This document shows, piece by piece, positions 25,701 to 35,323 of a stretch of 64,000 nt of DNA. Numbering within the stretch: the stretch's first letter is position 1; each line of letters opens with the position of its first letter. Both the position numbers and the translations under genes were made by a program. The notes under the pieces were generated by a model. The model saw only the letters and a program-made list of their open reading frames with translations, was not told the DNA's origin and searched no databases. This DNA comes from Saccharopolyspora soli (lineage in GTDB: Bacteria > Actinomycetota > Actinomycetes > Mycobacteriales > Pseudonocardiaceae), in NCBI RefSeq assembly GCF_022678645.1, contig NZ_JALBWV010000001.1, positions 62,001 through 126,000 on the forward strand, given 5' to 3'.

Positions 25701-27286
25701 TGGGCCGGGCTATCCGCGACATCAACAGGTATGGCCTGGCGAAGATCGACCATCGAAATGACACCCTGCAGTTGCACCGGCTGGTGCAACTGGTCCTCCG
25801 CGACCGGATGCCACCACAGCGCCGTGCGAACATGTGCCACGGTGCCCATCTGCTGCTGGCCAACCTCAATCCGAACGACCCGGTTACCCCGTCGCAATGG
25901 CCGCGATACCAGGCCATCCTGCCGCATGCGTACGCGTCGGACGTGTTGGAATGCGAGGACCCCTGGGTGCGCCAGTTGGTCATCGACTTGATGGAGTACC
26001 TGTACTTCTGGGGTGACCACGAGGAGTGCGTGGCGCTGGGCCAGCGAGCCCTCGACGTATGGTCGACGACGTTGGACGAGACAGACCCCCAGTTGCTCCA
26101 CGTGGCTGGCAAGCTGGGTGTCTACCTGTGCAAGCTGGGCCGATACGCCGAAGCTGCGGAGCTCAACCAGCGAACGCTTGCCCTGCGCCAGCAGACCTCC
26201 GGCGAGAACAGCGAGGAAACCCTGGACGCGGAACTCACCGTCGCGTTTGACTTGAAGGCCAAGGGTGAATTCCTGTCGGCCAGGGACATGAATGAGCAAA
26301 CCTACCGCAAGGCGAAGGGACTGTTCGGCGCCGACGATCCGGTTTCCCTCGCCGCCGCACACGACCTGGCCGTGACCCTGCGGCTGGCCGGGGACTTCCA
26401 GCGGGCACGGGAGTTGGACGAAGACACCTACCGGCGGCAGGTCGAGGTACGTGGCTTTGACAGCTCGCAAGCCATCTCCACGTTCGCCGGGCTCATCCTG
26501 GACCGTCTTGAGCTGGGCGACTACGCCTGGGCCCACGGCGAAGCGGAACGCCTCGCCGACCGCTCCCGGCAGCTCTTGGGCGAGGACAACGTGAGGACCC
26601 TGCTACGACAGCACCAGTTGTCCATCGCGGCGCGCAAGAACGGGGAGCACCAGAGCGCATTGGAGCTGTCCAGTCAGGCATTGGAGCGGTTCCGCTTCCG
26701 CTACGGTGCCGATCATCCGAGCACCCTCAGTTGCGCCGTATCGCACTCCATGGATCTCCGGCAAACCGGTGAGCTGCAGGCCGCTCGTTCGCTCGGCGAA
26801 GACATCTTCGATCAGTTCCGCCGCAATCTCGGCGAGGACCACCCGCACACCCTGTCCGCGGCCGTTGACCTTGCGGTCACGCTCCGGTTGCTCGGCGAAG
26901 CCGACAGCGCGCGGCAGCTCGACGAACGGTCGGCCCAGCGGTTCCGCGCGGTGTTCGGCCCGGACCAAGCGCACGCCTTGGTGGCCGCGATCAACCTAGC
27001 CAGTGATGTGGCCGTGCTCGGGGAGGTCGAGACGGCCCTGACGCTGGGTACGGAGGCAACGGAACGTGCTGAACGAGTGTTCGGTATCGAGCACCCCACC
27101 ACCCTAGCGGCGACCCACAATCTCGTTCTCGATCTCCGCGCCCTGGGCCGCACCGAGGAGGCGGAGTCCAAACATGCCGACGTGCTGATCCGCTATCGCC
27201 GAGCGCTGGGTGAAGCGCACCCCGGCGTGATAAGTGCTGCTAGAGGCGTTCGCGCCAATTGCGACATCGATCCCCCGCCGCTGTGA
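22790..27286 (+). CDS. vWA (SAV_2336-type) + NB-ARC/STAND NTPase + TPR protein (FxsT-like)
   Basis: This is a very large protein of 1498 residues starting at GTG. After a disordered N-terminal part, residues about 200-400 form a vWA-like domain with MIDAS-type motifs in altered form: D216-T-N-P-S in place of DxSxS, and LTDG near 284-287. Residues about 690-1060 are a STAND NTPase of NB-ARC type: GREDPLAEL, P-loop GMGGIGKT (715-722), LLVFDAAES, ITSRNPDW and GDLPLAIAQAAAW. Residues about 1075-1480 are tandem tetratricopeptide repeats. This order is that of tetratricopeptide proteins named for FxSxx-COOH peptide systems. It probably senses a signal through the repeats, oligomerises on ATP binding and works with the MoxR protein. 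It is convergent to the HEXXH gene, 19 bases apart. Confidence 0.85.
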   Translation: MRAEGDSESAGPARLAGRTPDGSAATQRLRTDDLAWSDLADAVWLTAATQYAWRWQRTSDRAQPNGEKPHPAAQYAEGTDHTAESGRDDRASTEPEQRSIQREDAGYSSEQHTTAEHDDDIHVEPTASRSAEMPEPVGGAPVRLDNTARPAFRPRAAGPNIARALRPFKRQVRSPHPEDALLDEEATAERAVEDGLWLPMTQPNMTRWLDLTLVVDTNPSMALWRSTINAVVTSLERLGAFRSIQQRSLDTRETPLLRGATTETPTRSPAELIDSSGRRVVLILTDGVGECWRQGLISPLLAQWGTSMSVAVAHLLPQRLWRRGGLRPQRARVTAPRSVAPNRQWTVELPDAWLDPDPVPANAVAVPVLELETRWLARWAQLVAGYRTRSADAVVTFAHDHLPEPAEDETSARDDDDVIGSPQRRVMKFRSSASPPAFRLATLLAAVPVSVPVARLIQAELVPDSGPAHVAEVFTSGLLRVDNSTDVAGWETARFDFDQPIREVLLSGARRSETAHVVRVVADALADRVAGVSQLRDALDAPDATPIPRLSQETEIERALMRALSGPYLVRAGRLDELLHHSSRPEDTPSVENSAPSSTDAFDSNIQTVSEKMSLSSTESTNDPQTSIPAPDDWGVRSATETGEGATDAEDPASPPSTVAARILRERRPEDVPPIWGDVPPRNPIFTGREDPLAELDGRLTAGGTTAILPAALHGMGGIGKTQIAVEYIYRHLQDYDLVWWVQAGQSSQIRAGLTELAQALRLPGSYEAHTAVPAVREALRRGHPIRRWLLVFDAAESPEAVRPFFPSNGPGEILITSRNPDWAEVARPLEVTLFERAESKELLHSRGPEITDEEADALADKLGDLPLAIAQAAAWRAETGMPVSEYLRVFDEKVAEILDASATNDYEVPLAAAWNVSFDQLESRNPAAHQLLQVCAFFSPEPISRSLFTGVRGTVISPELDAALRDPIRLGRAIRDINRYGLAKIDHRNDTLQLHRLVQLVLRDRMPPQRRANMCHGAHLLLANLNPNDPVTPSQWPRYQAILPHAYASDVLECEDPWVRQLVIDLMEYLYFWGDHEECVALGQRALDVWSTTLDETDPQLLHVAGKLGVYLCKLGRYAEAAELNQRTLALRQQTSGENSEETLDAELTVAFDLKAKGEFLSARDMNEQTYRKAKGLFGADDPVSLAAAHDLAVTLRLAGDFQRARELDEDTYRRQVEVRGFDSSQAISTFAGLILDRLELGDYAWAHGEAERLADRSRQLLGEDNVRTLLRQHQLSIAARKNGEHQSALELSSQALERFRFRYGADHPSTLSCAVSHSMDLRQTGELQAARSLGEDIFDQFRRNLGEDHPHTLSAAVDLAVTLRLLGEADSARQLDERSAQRFRAVFGPDQAHALVAAINLASDVAVLGEVETALTLGTEATERAERVFGIEHPTTLAATHNLVLDLRALGRTEEAESKHADVLIRYRRALGEAHPGVISAARGVRANCDIDPPPL

Positions 27287-27305
27287 TCTCGCCAGCTGGC
27301 CCGGC

Positions 27306-29168
27306 TCAGGTGAGGAAACGTCCGATCCAGTCGGCGAGCTCGTCCGGCGCAGTCACGCTTGCCGCGCCAGTTCGAACTCTCCGGTGCACTGCGCGGACCA
27401 GTTCGGGACAGGTCAGCAACGCCCGAGCGGCTGGTCGCGCACCCAACCCGGACAGGGCTAGGCCCAGCCCGACCCAGGAGGCAGGGCGGTCCGGGTCCGC
27501 GGCCAGTTCCGCCTGGTAGCCGACTACGGCATCGGTGAGGCGACCGCTGGCGTAAGCGAAATCCGCTGGCGTCGCATCGGGAACGGTCGACCACACTTCA
27601 GACGGCATGTGTTGGCCGTGGGAATCGGCTGGCGCGCTGGGCGCCGATTCGCCGAGGCCGAGGCGGACCAGGTCGGTCCGTGCCCGCGACCAGGGACCAT
27701 CTGGTACGGGGGTGGGCGTCCGGTCGCTGACCACGCGGATCCCGGCCAGGCGTCGCCGCCCCGCCAGCCAAGCGTCCGCCACCGCCGCGACGGTTTCCGG
27801 GATCGGTCGCACATACCGAATTCGCCACCCGGCGTAGTGATCCGAGGCCAAGGCTGCGGCCATGTCGGCCAGGTCGGCGGGAATCGGTTCGTCCTGCCAT
27901 GGGCCCAACCGCTCGGCGATGCCGTCGACGAACCGCCGCCCCGCCTGAGTCAGAACCGGATCGTCCCGCAGAACCTGGAGTGCGCCCCAGGTCACAGCAC
28001 GCCAGTAGGCGAACTCGAATACGGCACGGCGATCTGAGAATCCCGGATCGGCGTGCGCCAACGCCCGCCAGAACATGGTGACGCCGAAAAACGCGTAGGT
28101 GCCTTGGAGCATTCCGGCCATTGGGCGCGGATCGTCCCGCCACGGCGCGTAGAACCGCTCCCGCGGATCCTCCTCCCGCAACCTGGTCAAGTGGAGCAGG
28201 CCCCCCAGCCGGATGTGCTGGAACTCGTGGACGAGCATGGCGGCCAACGCGACTGCGTCGGCTGGTCGGCTGACGATGGCGCTGCCGAAGGCTTCTCCGG
28301 TGGAAGCACTCGGCTCCCGGAACGGAATCGCCGGGCGTGGCACCAGTGAGTTCAGACCAGCGCTGAGGGCATCGGCGATTTCGGGGAGGTGCTGGACGAT
28401 CAGGCGCCAGGCGTCCTTGAGCAGTCCTCGCCACGTGTCCATCTCGGTGGTGCTGATCCGCTGCGGCAACACCGGCTCGTAAAGCCCGCGGTAGGGATCT
28501 ATATCGTCTAGGCGCACCGCGAGCGCCTGGCCATGCGCTCGAACCGAGATGTGCCGAATACCCCACCAGCCTGGGGCGTCCATGGAGTGATCGGGCGGTA
28601 TGCGCACACACGCCGTCCCACTGCGGATTTCCAGCCGTCCGCTCTCGCCGTGCACGTCGGCCACCGAAAATCGTGCCTGCGCGGGCAGACGCGCTAGACC
28701 GATGGTCGGCAGAATCGCCCCGCCGTGCCACACCGGTACCGACGTCTCGAACCGAAGCCCGGCACGGATCGCCGCCGCTGCGGCAAGCGCATGTATATGT
28801 CCGATGTGTACCCACAGTGGACAGACCCCGGTGGTTTGGTGGTGGAACAAGCGCGTGGTGTAACCGGCCCAACTTCCCGTGTAGGGATGCGCGAGCATCA
28901 GATCAAGCACTCTAGGCGCTTTCGCTTGGACTCGCGTCAGCAATTCCCAGGACGATTCCGGGGAAGGTAGCGGTCCCCGCAGGTCTGGAACCTTGGCCAC
29001 CTCGTCCACCAGTGCTCGCAGCAGGAGCAATCGCCGACTGCGCTCCGCGCGACGCAACCGGCGAACGGTGCGGGCACCACCCGAACCGCGAGCGAGGTCA
29101 TCGAAGTCGGCCCACGACAGGCGGTGGAGAGCGACATCTTCCGGGACACTATCTCGGCCGACGGGCAC
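27306..29168 (-). CDS. HEXXH-motif putative peptide-modification protein
   Basis: A 620-residue protein starts at GTG with GAGGAG five bases before it. It matches the HEXXH domain family found in FxSxx-COOH peptide loci, either alone or fused to the radical SAM protein FxsB. The family signature is H314-E-F-Q-H318 (MLVHEFQHIRLGGLLHL), followed by an all-helical C-terminal region with a TPR-like end (about 540-600). The HEXXH motif would bind zinc, but the reaction catalysed by this family is not established. The gene follows the short peptide gene at 29235-29429 on the same strand with 66 bases between them, the arrangement expected for a modifying enzyme and its substrate. Confidence 0.82.
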   Translation of the reverse strand: MPVGRDSVPEDVALHRLSWADFDDLARGSGGARTVRRLRRAERSRRLLLLRALVDEVAKVPDLRGPLPSPESSWELLTRVQAKAPRVLDLMLAHPYTGSWAGYTTRLFHHQTTGVCPLWVHIGHIHALAAAAAIRAGLRFETSVPVWHGGAILPTIGLARLPAQARFSVADVHGESGRLEIRSGTACVRIPPDHSMDAPGWWGIRHISVRAHGQALAVRLDDIDPYRGLYEPVLPQRISTTEMDTWRGLLKDAWRLIVQHLPEIADALSAGLNSLVPRPAIPFREPSASTGEAFGSAIVSRPADAVALAAMLVHEFQHIRLGGLLHLTRLREEDPRERFYAPWRDDPRPMAGMLQGTYAFFGVTMFWRALAHADPGFSDRRAVFEFAYWRAVTWGALQVLRDDPVLTQAGRRFVDGIAERLGPWQDEPIPADLADMAAALASDHYAGWRIRYVRPIPETVAAVADAWLAGRRRLAGIRVVSDRTPTPVPDGPWSRARTDLVRLGLGESAPSAPADSHGQHMPSEVWSTVPDATPADFAYASGRLTDAVVGYQAELAADPDRPASWVGLGLALSGLGARPAARALLTCPELVRAVHRRVRTGAASVTAPDELADWIGRFLT

Positions 29169-29234
29169 GGCTGCTCCTCGACGGTTGGCCCGGACGTCCG
29201 CCGACTGAAACTAGCGCAGCGGGAAGCAGCGGAG

Positions 29235-29429
29235 TCAATCGGCCCTCTCTTTGCCGTCGTTGGTGCCCGATTCCGTCACCCCAATGTCCGCTGCCCGTTC
29301 CACCACGTGTCGTAATGATCGGTACAGCGCCGCATGGTTCAGTGTTCTCAGCTCTGAAAGTGGGACCATTTCGAGGTCGATTAGTTCCGACTCGACGCCC
29401 GGTTCGGCGTCAACCGAGAAGAAGGTCAT
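29235..29429 (-). CDS. FxSxx-COOH-like precursor peptide with a variant C-terminus
   Basis: A 64-residue peptide starts at ATG 29429, eight bases after GAGGGAG. Its middle, ELIDLEMVPLSELRTLNHAA, matches the leader pattern LIDLxxVPLxxL...AL of FxsA-type peptides, whose name comes from a C-terminal F-x-S-x-x. Here the chain ends VTESGTNDGKERAD with no such tail and no other aromatic residue in the last twenty. It therefore looks like a member that kept the recognition leader but has a different core. The HEXXH gene follows in the same direction. Alternatively the core has been lost by mutation. Confidence 0.68.
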   Translation of the reverse strand: MTFFSVDAEPGVESELIDLEMVPLSELRTLNHAALYRSLRHVVERAADIGVTESGTNDGKERAD

Positions 29430-29637
29430 GTTGACGGCTCCCTCGTGTCCGGCACGTGCGGGGGTGGGCACGTGCTTCCATGATGTCTTGTTGCACGCGC
29501 AATGTGAAGCCGATTTCTCGCAGTACCGCAGCATGACCCCGCCTGTTTGCCGCTGAATGCTCAGGACTTTCCGCTGGGTAATGGGCTCTTTCCGCGTCGG
29601 ATTCGGGCTTTCCGCGTTGCCGGGTTCGTTGGTCTGC

Positions 29638-30951
29638 TCAGGCCAGGGTTTCGCGGTGGGTTTCTCTGGCTGTTAGGACCGCTGTTAGGGAGATCGCTGA
29701 GATGGCTGCGTAGTAGGCGACCACCGACCAGACCGTTCCCGTCGCCGCTAGTAGGGATGCCGCTATCAGGGGGAAGAAGCCGCCGATCACGCCTCCGAGT
29801 TGGCGGCTTACGCCCAGGCCGGAGAATCTTCTCGTCGCGCTGCGGAAGAGTTCGGCGTAGAAGCTGCCTTCCGTGGCGAACAGCATCGTTTGGATGAACG
29901 CTGGTGGGATCGCGATCGCCAGGATCACTAGCGCGTTGTTCCTGGTCGCCAGCAGCGGGAAGAAGACGAACGCCACGTAGAGCGCTCCGATGATCAACGA
30001 GGTCGCCATCATGATGCGGCGGCCGACGAAATCCGAAATCCGGCCGAACAGCGGGTTCGCCACGATGCCGACGACGTTTCCGATGAGCACGCCGATGAGC
30101 ATCACGGAGTTCTCGATGTGCAGTTCCTGGGCTCCGTAGACCAGCACGTAGACCGTGAAGATCTGCAGCATGCTCGTTTCGGTGATCACGCAGAGGAAGA
30201 TGGTGATGCACGCCTTCGGCTCCTCGCGCAACGCCGCGATCAGCGGCAGTTTGCGCGGGGTTTGCGCCGCTGCCTGCTTGAACACCGGCGATTCCTCGAT
30301 CTTCGCGCGGACGTACACGCCGACCAGGACCAGCACGGCGCTGAGCAGGAACGGGATTCGCCATCCCCAGGAGATCCGGTCGTCGGCTGGCATCGCCGCC
30401 ACCAGACCGGCACCCAACGAGGCCAGCACCGAACCCGCAGCCGCGCCGATCTGGATGACGCCAGCGTATCCGCCGCGCTTGCCCTCCGGCGCGCTCTCGG
30501 TTGCCAGGATGACCGCGCCCACGGTCTCACCGCCGAGCGCGATGCCCTGGATGAACCGCAGCAGCACGAGCAGGACCGGGGCGACGACGCCGATTGCGGC
30601 ATAGGTGGGCAACAGGCCGATGGCCGTGGTCGAGGCGCCCATGACGATCAGCGTGATGAACATGACCGGTTTGCGGCCGATGCGGTCGCCGAAATGGCCG
30701 AACACGATGCCGCCCAGCGGTCGGGCGAGGTATCCGACCGCGAAGGTGCCCAGGACCGCGACCGTGGCCACCAGCGCGTTGGTCTTCGGATAGAACAGCT
30801 CCTCGAAGACCACCGGTGCGATCAGGCCGAAGAGCAGGAAGTCGAAGTACTCGATGGTGGTGCCGATCGTGCCGGACACCAGGATCCTGCGCCGCTGGGT
30901 GCGGATTCGCCGATCCTCCCGATCGTGTTCTGCCACGCTGCCGACGGCCAT
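29638..30951 (-). CDS. MFS transporter, metabolite:H+ symporter (MHS) type
   Basis: A 437-residue, 12-helix transporter has MHS-family marks: TTIEYFDFLLFG in helix 1, the GRPLGG/FGHFGDRIGRKP loop, LLRFIQGIALGGE and a repeated GRISDFVGRRIM in the second half. Relatives move shikimate, 2-oxoglutarate or aromatic acids with protons. The ATG at 30951 is chosen from AAGGAGG seven bases upstream; the frame extends further but with non-coding composition. Its place at the edge of the methoxyaromatic gene cluster suggests uptake of an aromatic acid. Confidence 0.88.
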   Translation of the reverse strand: MAVGSVAEHDREDRRIRTQRRRILVSGTIGTTIEYFDFLLFGLIAPVVFEELFYPKTNALVATVAVLGTFAVGYLARPLGGIVFGHFGDRIGRKPVMFITLIVMGASTTAIGLLPTYAAIGVVAPVLLVLLRFIQGIALGGETVGAVILATESAPEGKRGGYAGVIQIGAAAGSVLASLGAGLVAAMPADDRISWGWRIPFLLSAVLVLVGVYVRAKIEESPVFKQAAAQTPRKLPLIAALREEPKACITIFLCVITETSMLQIFTVYVLVYGAQELHIENSVMLIGVLIGNVVGIVANPLFGRISDFVGRRIMMATSLIIGALYVAFVFFPLLATRNNALVILAIAIPPAFIQTMLFATEGSFYAELFRSATRRFSGLGVSRQLGGVIGGFFPLIAASLLAATGTVWSVVAYYAAISAISLTAVLTARETHRETLA

Positions 30952-31079
30952 TTCCAGCCTCCTTCGGGTTGCCTTTGCACGGTGCTGCGACACCGGTTGG
31001 GAAGTTCGATCGAGAGTTGCCGGAGCACGCGCCGCAGCGCGGGTTCGCCTGATGCCGGAAGGTGCCGCGCGACCTGCGG

Positions 31080-32198
31080 TCAGTCCTCGTGGACGATGAC
31101 CCCGCGGATGATCTTGCCGTCGTCCAGGTCCTGGTAACCCTGGTTGATCTCGTCGAGGCCGTACCGCTGCGTGATCAGCTCGTCGAGCTTGAGTCGGCCG
31201 ATCCGGTACAGGTCGAGCAGGCGCGGGATGTCGTAGAGCGGATTGCACATCCCGAACACGTGGCCTTGGACCCGCCGCTGGTAGCCGACCAGCAAGCCGT
31301 TGGCCGCGAGCTGGATCTGGGTGTCCGTGCTGCGGCCCACCGAGGTGATGGTGACCTGACCGCCCTTGCCGACGATCGAGGTGGCCTGCGACACGACGTC
31401 CGCGGTCAGCACACCCACGGTGCAGATCGCGTGGTCCGCCAGCTGTCCGCGGGTCAGCTCGACTACCGCCTCCTGCGCCTCGGCGGCGTTGTCGAAGACG
31501 TGCGTGGCGCCGAAGTCGAGCGCCTTCTGCCGTTTGAACGACACGGGATCAACCACCACGATGTAGCGGGCACCCGCGTACCGCGCGCCCTGCACCGCGT
31601 TCGAACCCACCCCGCCGGCACCGAAGATGACCACAGTGTCGCCGGTGCGGACACCGGCGGCGTAGACGGACGAGCCCCATCCGGTGGGGACACCGCAACC
31701 GACGAGCGCGGCGACCTCGAAGGGGATGTCGGCGTCGATCTTCACGCAGGACGCTTGGGAAACGACCGCGTGCCGCGAGAACGTGCCCAGCATGCAGAAC
31801 CCGCCGAGGTCCTCGCCAGCGTCGTCGTGGAAGCGGAACGTGCCGTCGGAGAGCATCCCGGTGGCCATCTGGGCGCCCTGGTCGCAGAGGTTCTGGCGGC
31901 CCGTCGAGCAGTAGCGGCAGGTACCGCAGGCCGGGATGAAGGAGCAGACCACGTGGTCGCCGCGCTCGACGCGGGTGACGCCCGGCCCCACGTCCTCGAC
32001 GACACCGGCGCCCTCGTGCCCGCCCACGATCGGCAGTCGGCAGCGGCTGTCGCCGGTTCGCAGGTGCTCGTCGGAGTGGCACATGCCGGAGGCTGCGAAC
32101 TTGATCCGCACCTCACCCTCGCGCGGCGCGTCCAGCTCCAGATCCGCGAGCTCCCAGGGCTCGCCGGACTCGCGGATGATGGCTGCTCTGGTCCTCAT
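31080..32198 (-). CDS. NDMA-dependent zinc alcohol dehydrogenase
   Basis: A 372-residue medium-chain dehydrogenase belongs to the actinobacterial NDMA-dependent subgroup with tightly bound cofactor. Visible parts are the catalytic zinc ligands in SGMCHSDEH and GGHEGAGVV, the structural zinc cysteines (CGTCRYCSTGRQNLC), the second catalytic cysteine in ALVGCGVPTG and the Rossmann motif GAGGVG. It oxidises alcohols or aldehydes with an unknown electron acceptor in the cell. GGAAGGG precedes the ATG. The palindromic operator candidate at 32272-32285 lies about 75 bases upstream of the start, which ties it to the aromatic catabolic genes. Confidence 0.9.
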   Translation of the reverse strand: MRTRAAIIRESGEPWELADLELDAPREGEVRIKFAASGMCHSDEHLRTGDSRCRLPIVGGHEGAGVVEDVGPGVTRVERGDHVVCSFIPACGTCRYCSTGRQNLCDQGAQMATGMLSDGTFRFHDDAGEDLGGFCMLGTFSRHAVVSQASCVKIDADIPFEVAALVGCGVPTGWGSSVYAAGVRTGDTVVIFGAGGVGSNAVQGARYAGARYIVVVDPVSFKRQKALDFGATHVFDNAAEAQEAVVELTRGQLADHAICTVGVLTADVVSQATSIVGKGGQVTITSVGRSTDTQIQLAANGLLVGYQRRVQGHVFGMCNPLYDIPRLLDLYRIGRLKLDELITQRYGLDEINQGYQDLDDGKIIRGVIVHED

Positions 32199-32271
32199 GG
32201 CCCTTCCCGTCTTCGTTGACTGGGTGAGTTCCCAAGTGCGGAACGGTACGTAGCTCGTAGCGTCAGTACGA

Positions 32272-32285
32272 GCGACAAATGTCGC
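32272..32285. promoter_or_regulatory. Palindromic operator candidate (GWCATTTGWC) upstream of alcohol dehydrogenase
   Basis: GCGACAAATGTCGC is a perfect palindrome of two six-base arms around AA. Its core GACATTTGTC (32274-32283, minus strand) matches cores at 36832, 37123 and 43956, all in front of genes of the aromatic cluster. Confidence 0.55.
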
Positions 32286-32324
32286 TGCGGAGCCGAGTCA
32301 TGCGTCACTGGTCCCGTGCGGCGG

Positions 32325-33446
32325 TCAGGTCCAGACTTCTTCGGCCACCTCGACCAGGAGGGCGAGCTTGGCCCACTGCTGATCGACCGTGATCTCGTTT
32401 CCGTCCACTGTGGAGGAGAAACCGCATTGGGGGGAGATGCACAGCTGGTCGAGGGGGACGAATTTCGCCGCTTGGTCTATTCGGTGCTTGAGGTCGTCCT
32501 TGCTCTCCAGGACACCCGTCTTCGTTGTCATCAGCCCGAGCACCACCTGTTTTCCGGGTGGCAGGAAGCGCAGTGGCTCGAAGCCCCCGGAACGCTCGTC
32601 GTCGAACTCCAGGAAGAAGCCGTCCACGTCGAGTTCGGTGAACAGCGCTTCGGCGACGTAGTCGTAGCCGCCTTCGGCGACCCACGAGGAGCGGTAGTTG
32701 CCGCGGCACAGGTGGACCGTGACCGCCAGGTCGTCCGGGCGGTCCCGGATGGCTGCGTTGATCTGCCGGATGTTCACCAGGTGTTGGGTTTCCGGGTCGC
32801 CGCCCAGTTCGGCCAACATGGCCCGCTGCTTCGGGTCGTTGAGGTAGGCCAGGCTGGTGTCGTCCAGTTGCAGGTAGCGGCAGCCCAGGTCGTACATGCC
32901 GCGCAGTTCGGCGGCGTACGCGGCGGCGAGGTCGGTGTGGAAGTCGTCGAGCTCCGGGTAGATGGTCTCGTCGATGGCCGATCGGCCGCCCCGGTAGAAC
33001 ACCATGCTGGGGGAGGGGATGGTCTGCTTCGGCTCGGCGGTGGTGACCATCCCGCGCAGCGTGGTGTGGTCCGCGCCGAAGATCGTGTGGTCGAGGTGGA
33101 TTCGCTCGGTCACCCGCAGCGCGTCCGGCGTCCATTCGATGGTGTCGCCGCCCGCGTTCTGGAACCGCACCGAGCGCGTTCCCGCCGTGGTGCCGATGCC
33201 GCCGAGTTGGTGGATGAAGTCCATGTGCCACGTCGTCCTGCGGAACTCGCCGTCGGTCGCCGAGCGCAGCCCAATCTCCTCCTGCTTGCGCACGGCAGCT
33301 CGGATGGCGTCGTCTTCGACGGCGCGGAGCTGTTCGGCGCTGATCTCGCCATTGGCGCGCTGCTGCCGGGCGGCGACGATTTCCGGTGGCCGCAACAGGC
33401 TTCCGACGTGGTCGGCGCGGAACGGCGGCCGGGTGCGGTCGGTCAT
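32325..33446 (-). CDS. MetE C-terminal-type methyltransferase
   Basis: A 373-residue protein has the catalytic barrel of cobalamin-independent methionine synthase but without its N-terminal half. Zinc-site residues are recognisable: VHLCRGN (His and Cys), FFLEFDD (Glu) and ISPQCGFSS (Cys), plus LQLDDTSLAY. Such short forms transfer methyl groups to thiols. In this setting a likely role is to use methyl-tetrahydrofolate formed by the O-demethylases for methionine synthesis or another acceptor. The start follows GGGAGG. The upstream 385 bases contain stacked hairpins. Confidence 0.85.
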   Translation of the reverse strand: MTDRTRPPFRADHVGSLLRPPEIVAARQQRANGEISAEQLRAVEDDAIRAAVRKQEEIGLRSATDGEFRRTTWHMDFIHQLGGIGTTAGTRSVRFQNAGGDTIEWTPDALRVTERIHLDHTIFGADHTTLRGMVTTAEPKQTIPSPSMVFYRGGRSAIDETIYPELDDFHTDLAAAYAAELRGMYDLGCRYLQLDDTSLAYLNDPKQRAMLAELGGDPETQHLVNIRQINAAIRDRPDDLAVTVHLCRGNYRSSWVAEGGYDYVAEALFTELDVDGFFLEFDDERSGGFEPLRFLPPGKQVVLGLMTTKTGVLESKDDLKHRIDQAAKFVPLDQLCISPQCGFSSTVDGNEITVDQQWAKLALLVEVAEEVWT

Positions 33447-33831
33447 GTCGTGTCCTCCCAGATCTCGGTTGGGTATCGGTTGACCACGCGGCGTTTCGCC
33501 TTCGGCAACTGGCTGGTCGGGTCGCAGGAAACTGCCCCTGCCACCTGACCAGCGGTGGGCTGGTCTTCGTGGTAGTCAGTGCACGAAGTTACGCTGGGTT
33601 CCTGTATTTACTTTTGTCTTTGAAGCGGCGCAGCCGCTTAGCCCACCCTTGCATCCGGCACCGCCGCGGGTTCTCAGCGGTGCCATGCGGGGACACCCCG
33701 CACCCTGAGCTATCTCGGGAGGACAGCCTCGACGTGGTGTATTGGACATACATGATGTCGGGGATCCCGGACCGAGAAGACTTCTGAGGTTCCGCTACCT
33801 GCACCGCTACGCAAAATGAGTTCAAAGAATC
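33447..33831. other. Intergenic region with three consecutive hairpins
   Basis: Between the ligM stop and the MetE-like start lie three perfect inverted repeats. They are AAGCGGC/GCCGCTT at 33623-33639, GGCACCGC/GCGGTGCC at 33657-33684 and GCGGGG/CCCCGC at 33687-33701. A weaker CCAGC/GCTGG hairpin lies near 33550-33564. A local AT-rich patch (33598-33622) follows them in the direction of transcription. They could be a terminator for ligM or a leader RNA of the MetE-like gene. I do not recognise a known riboswitch. Confidence 0.5.
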
Positions 33832-35235
<1,404 letters not shown>

Positions 35236-35323
35236 CTATCCGTTCGTGTACGAGGTCGATTCCCCCGGGCTTCGAGCAGCGCAGGCCGTGGGGGCGAACT
35301 GTGGTCGGCTCTCCGGGAAGCGG

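Noticed and set aside
32325-33446. Full-length MetE methionine synthase
   Set aside because: Only the catalytic C-terminal barrel is present (373 residues), so it is a short MetE-type methyltransferase.
33589-33825. 78-codon minus-strand frame after ligM
   Set aside because: It spans the stacked hairpins, has low G/C third positions and no ribosome binding site, so it reads as leader RNA rather than a gene.
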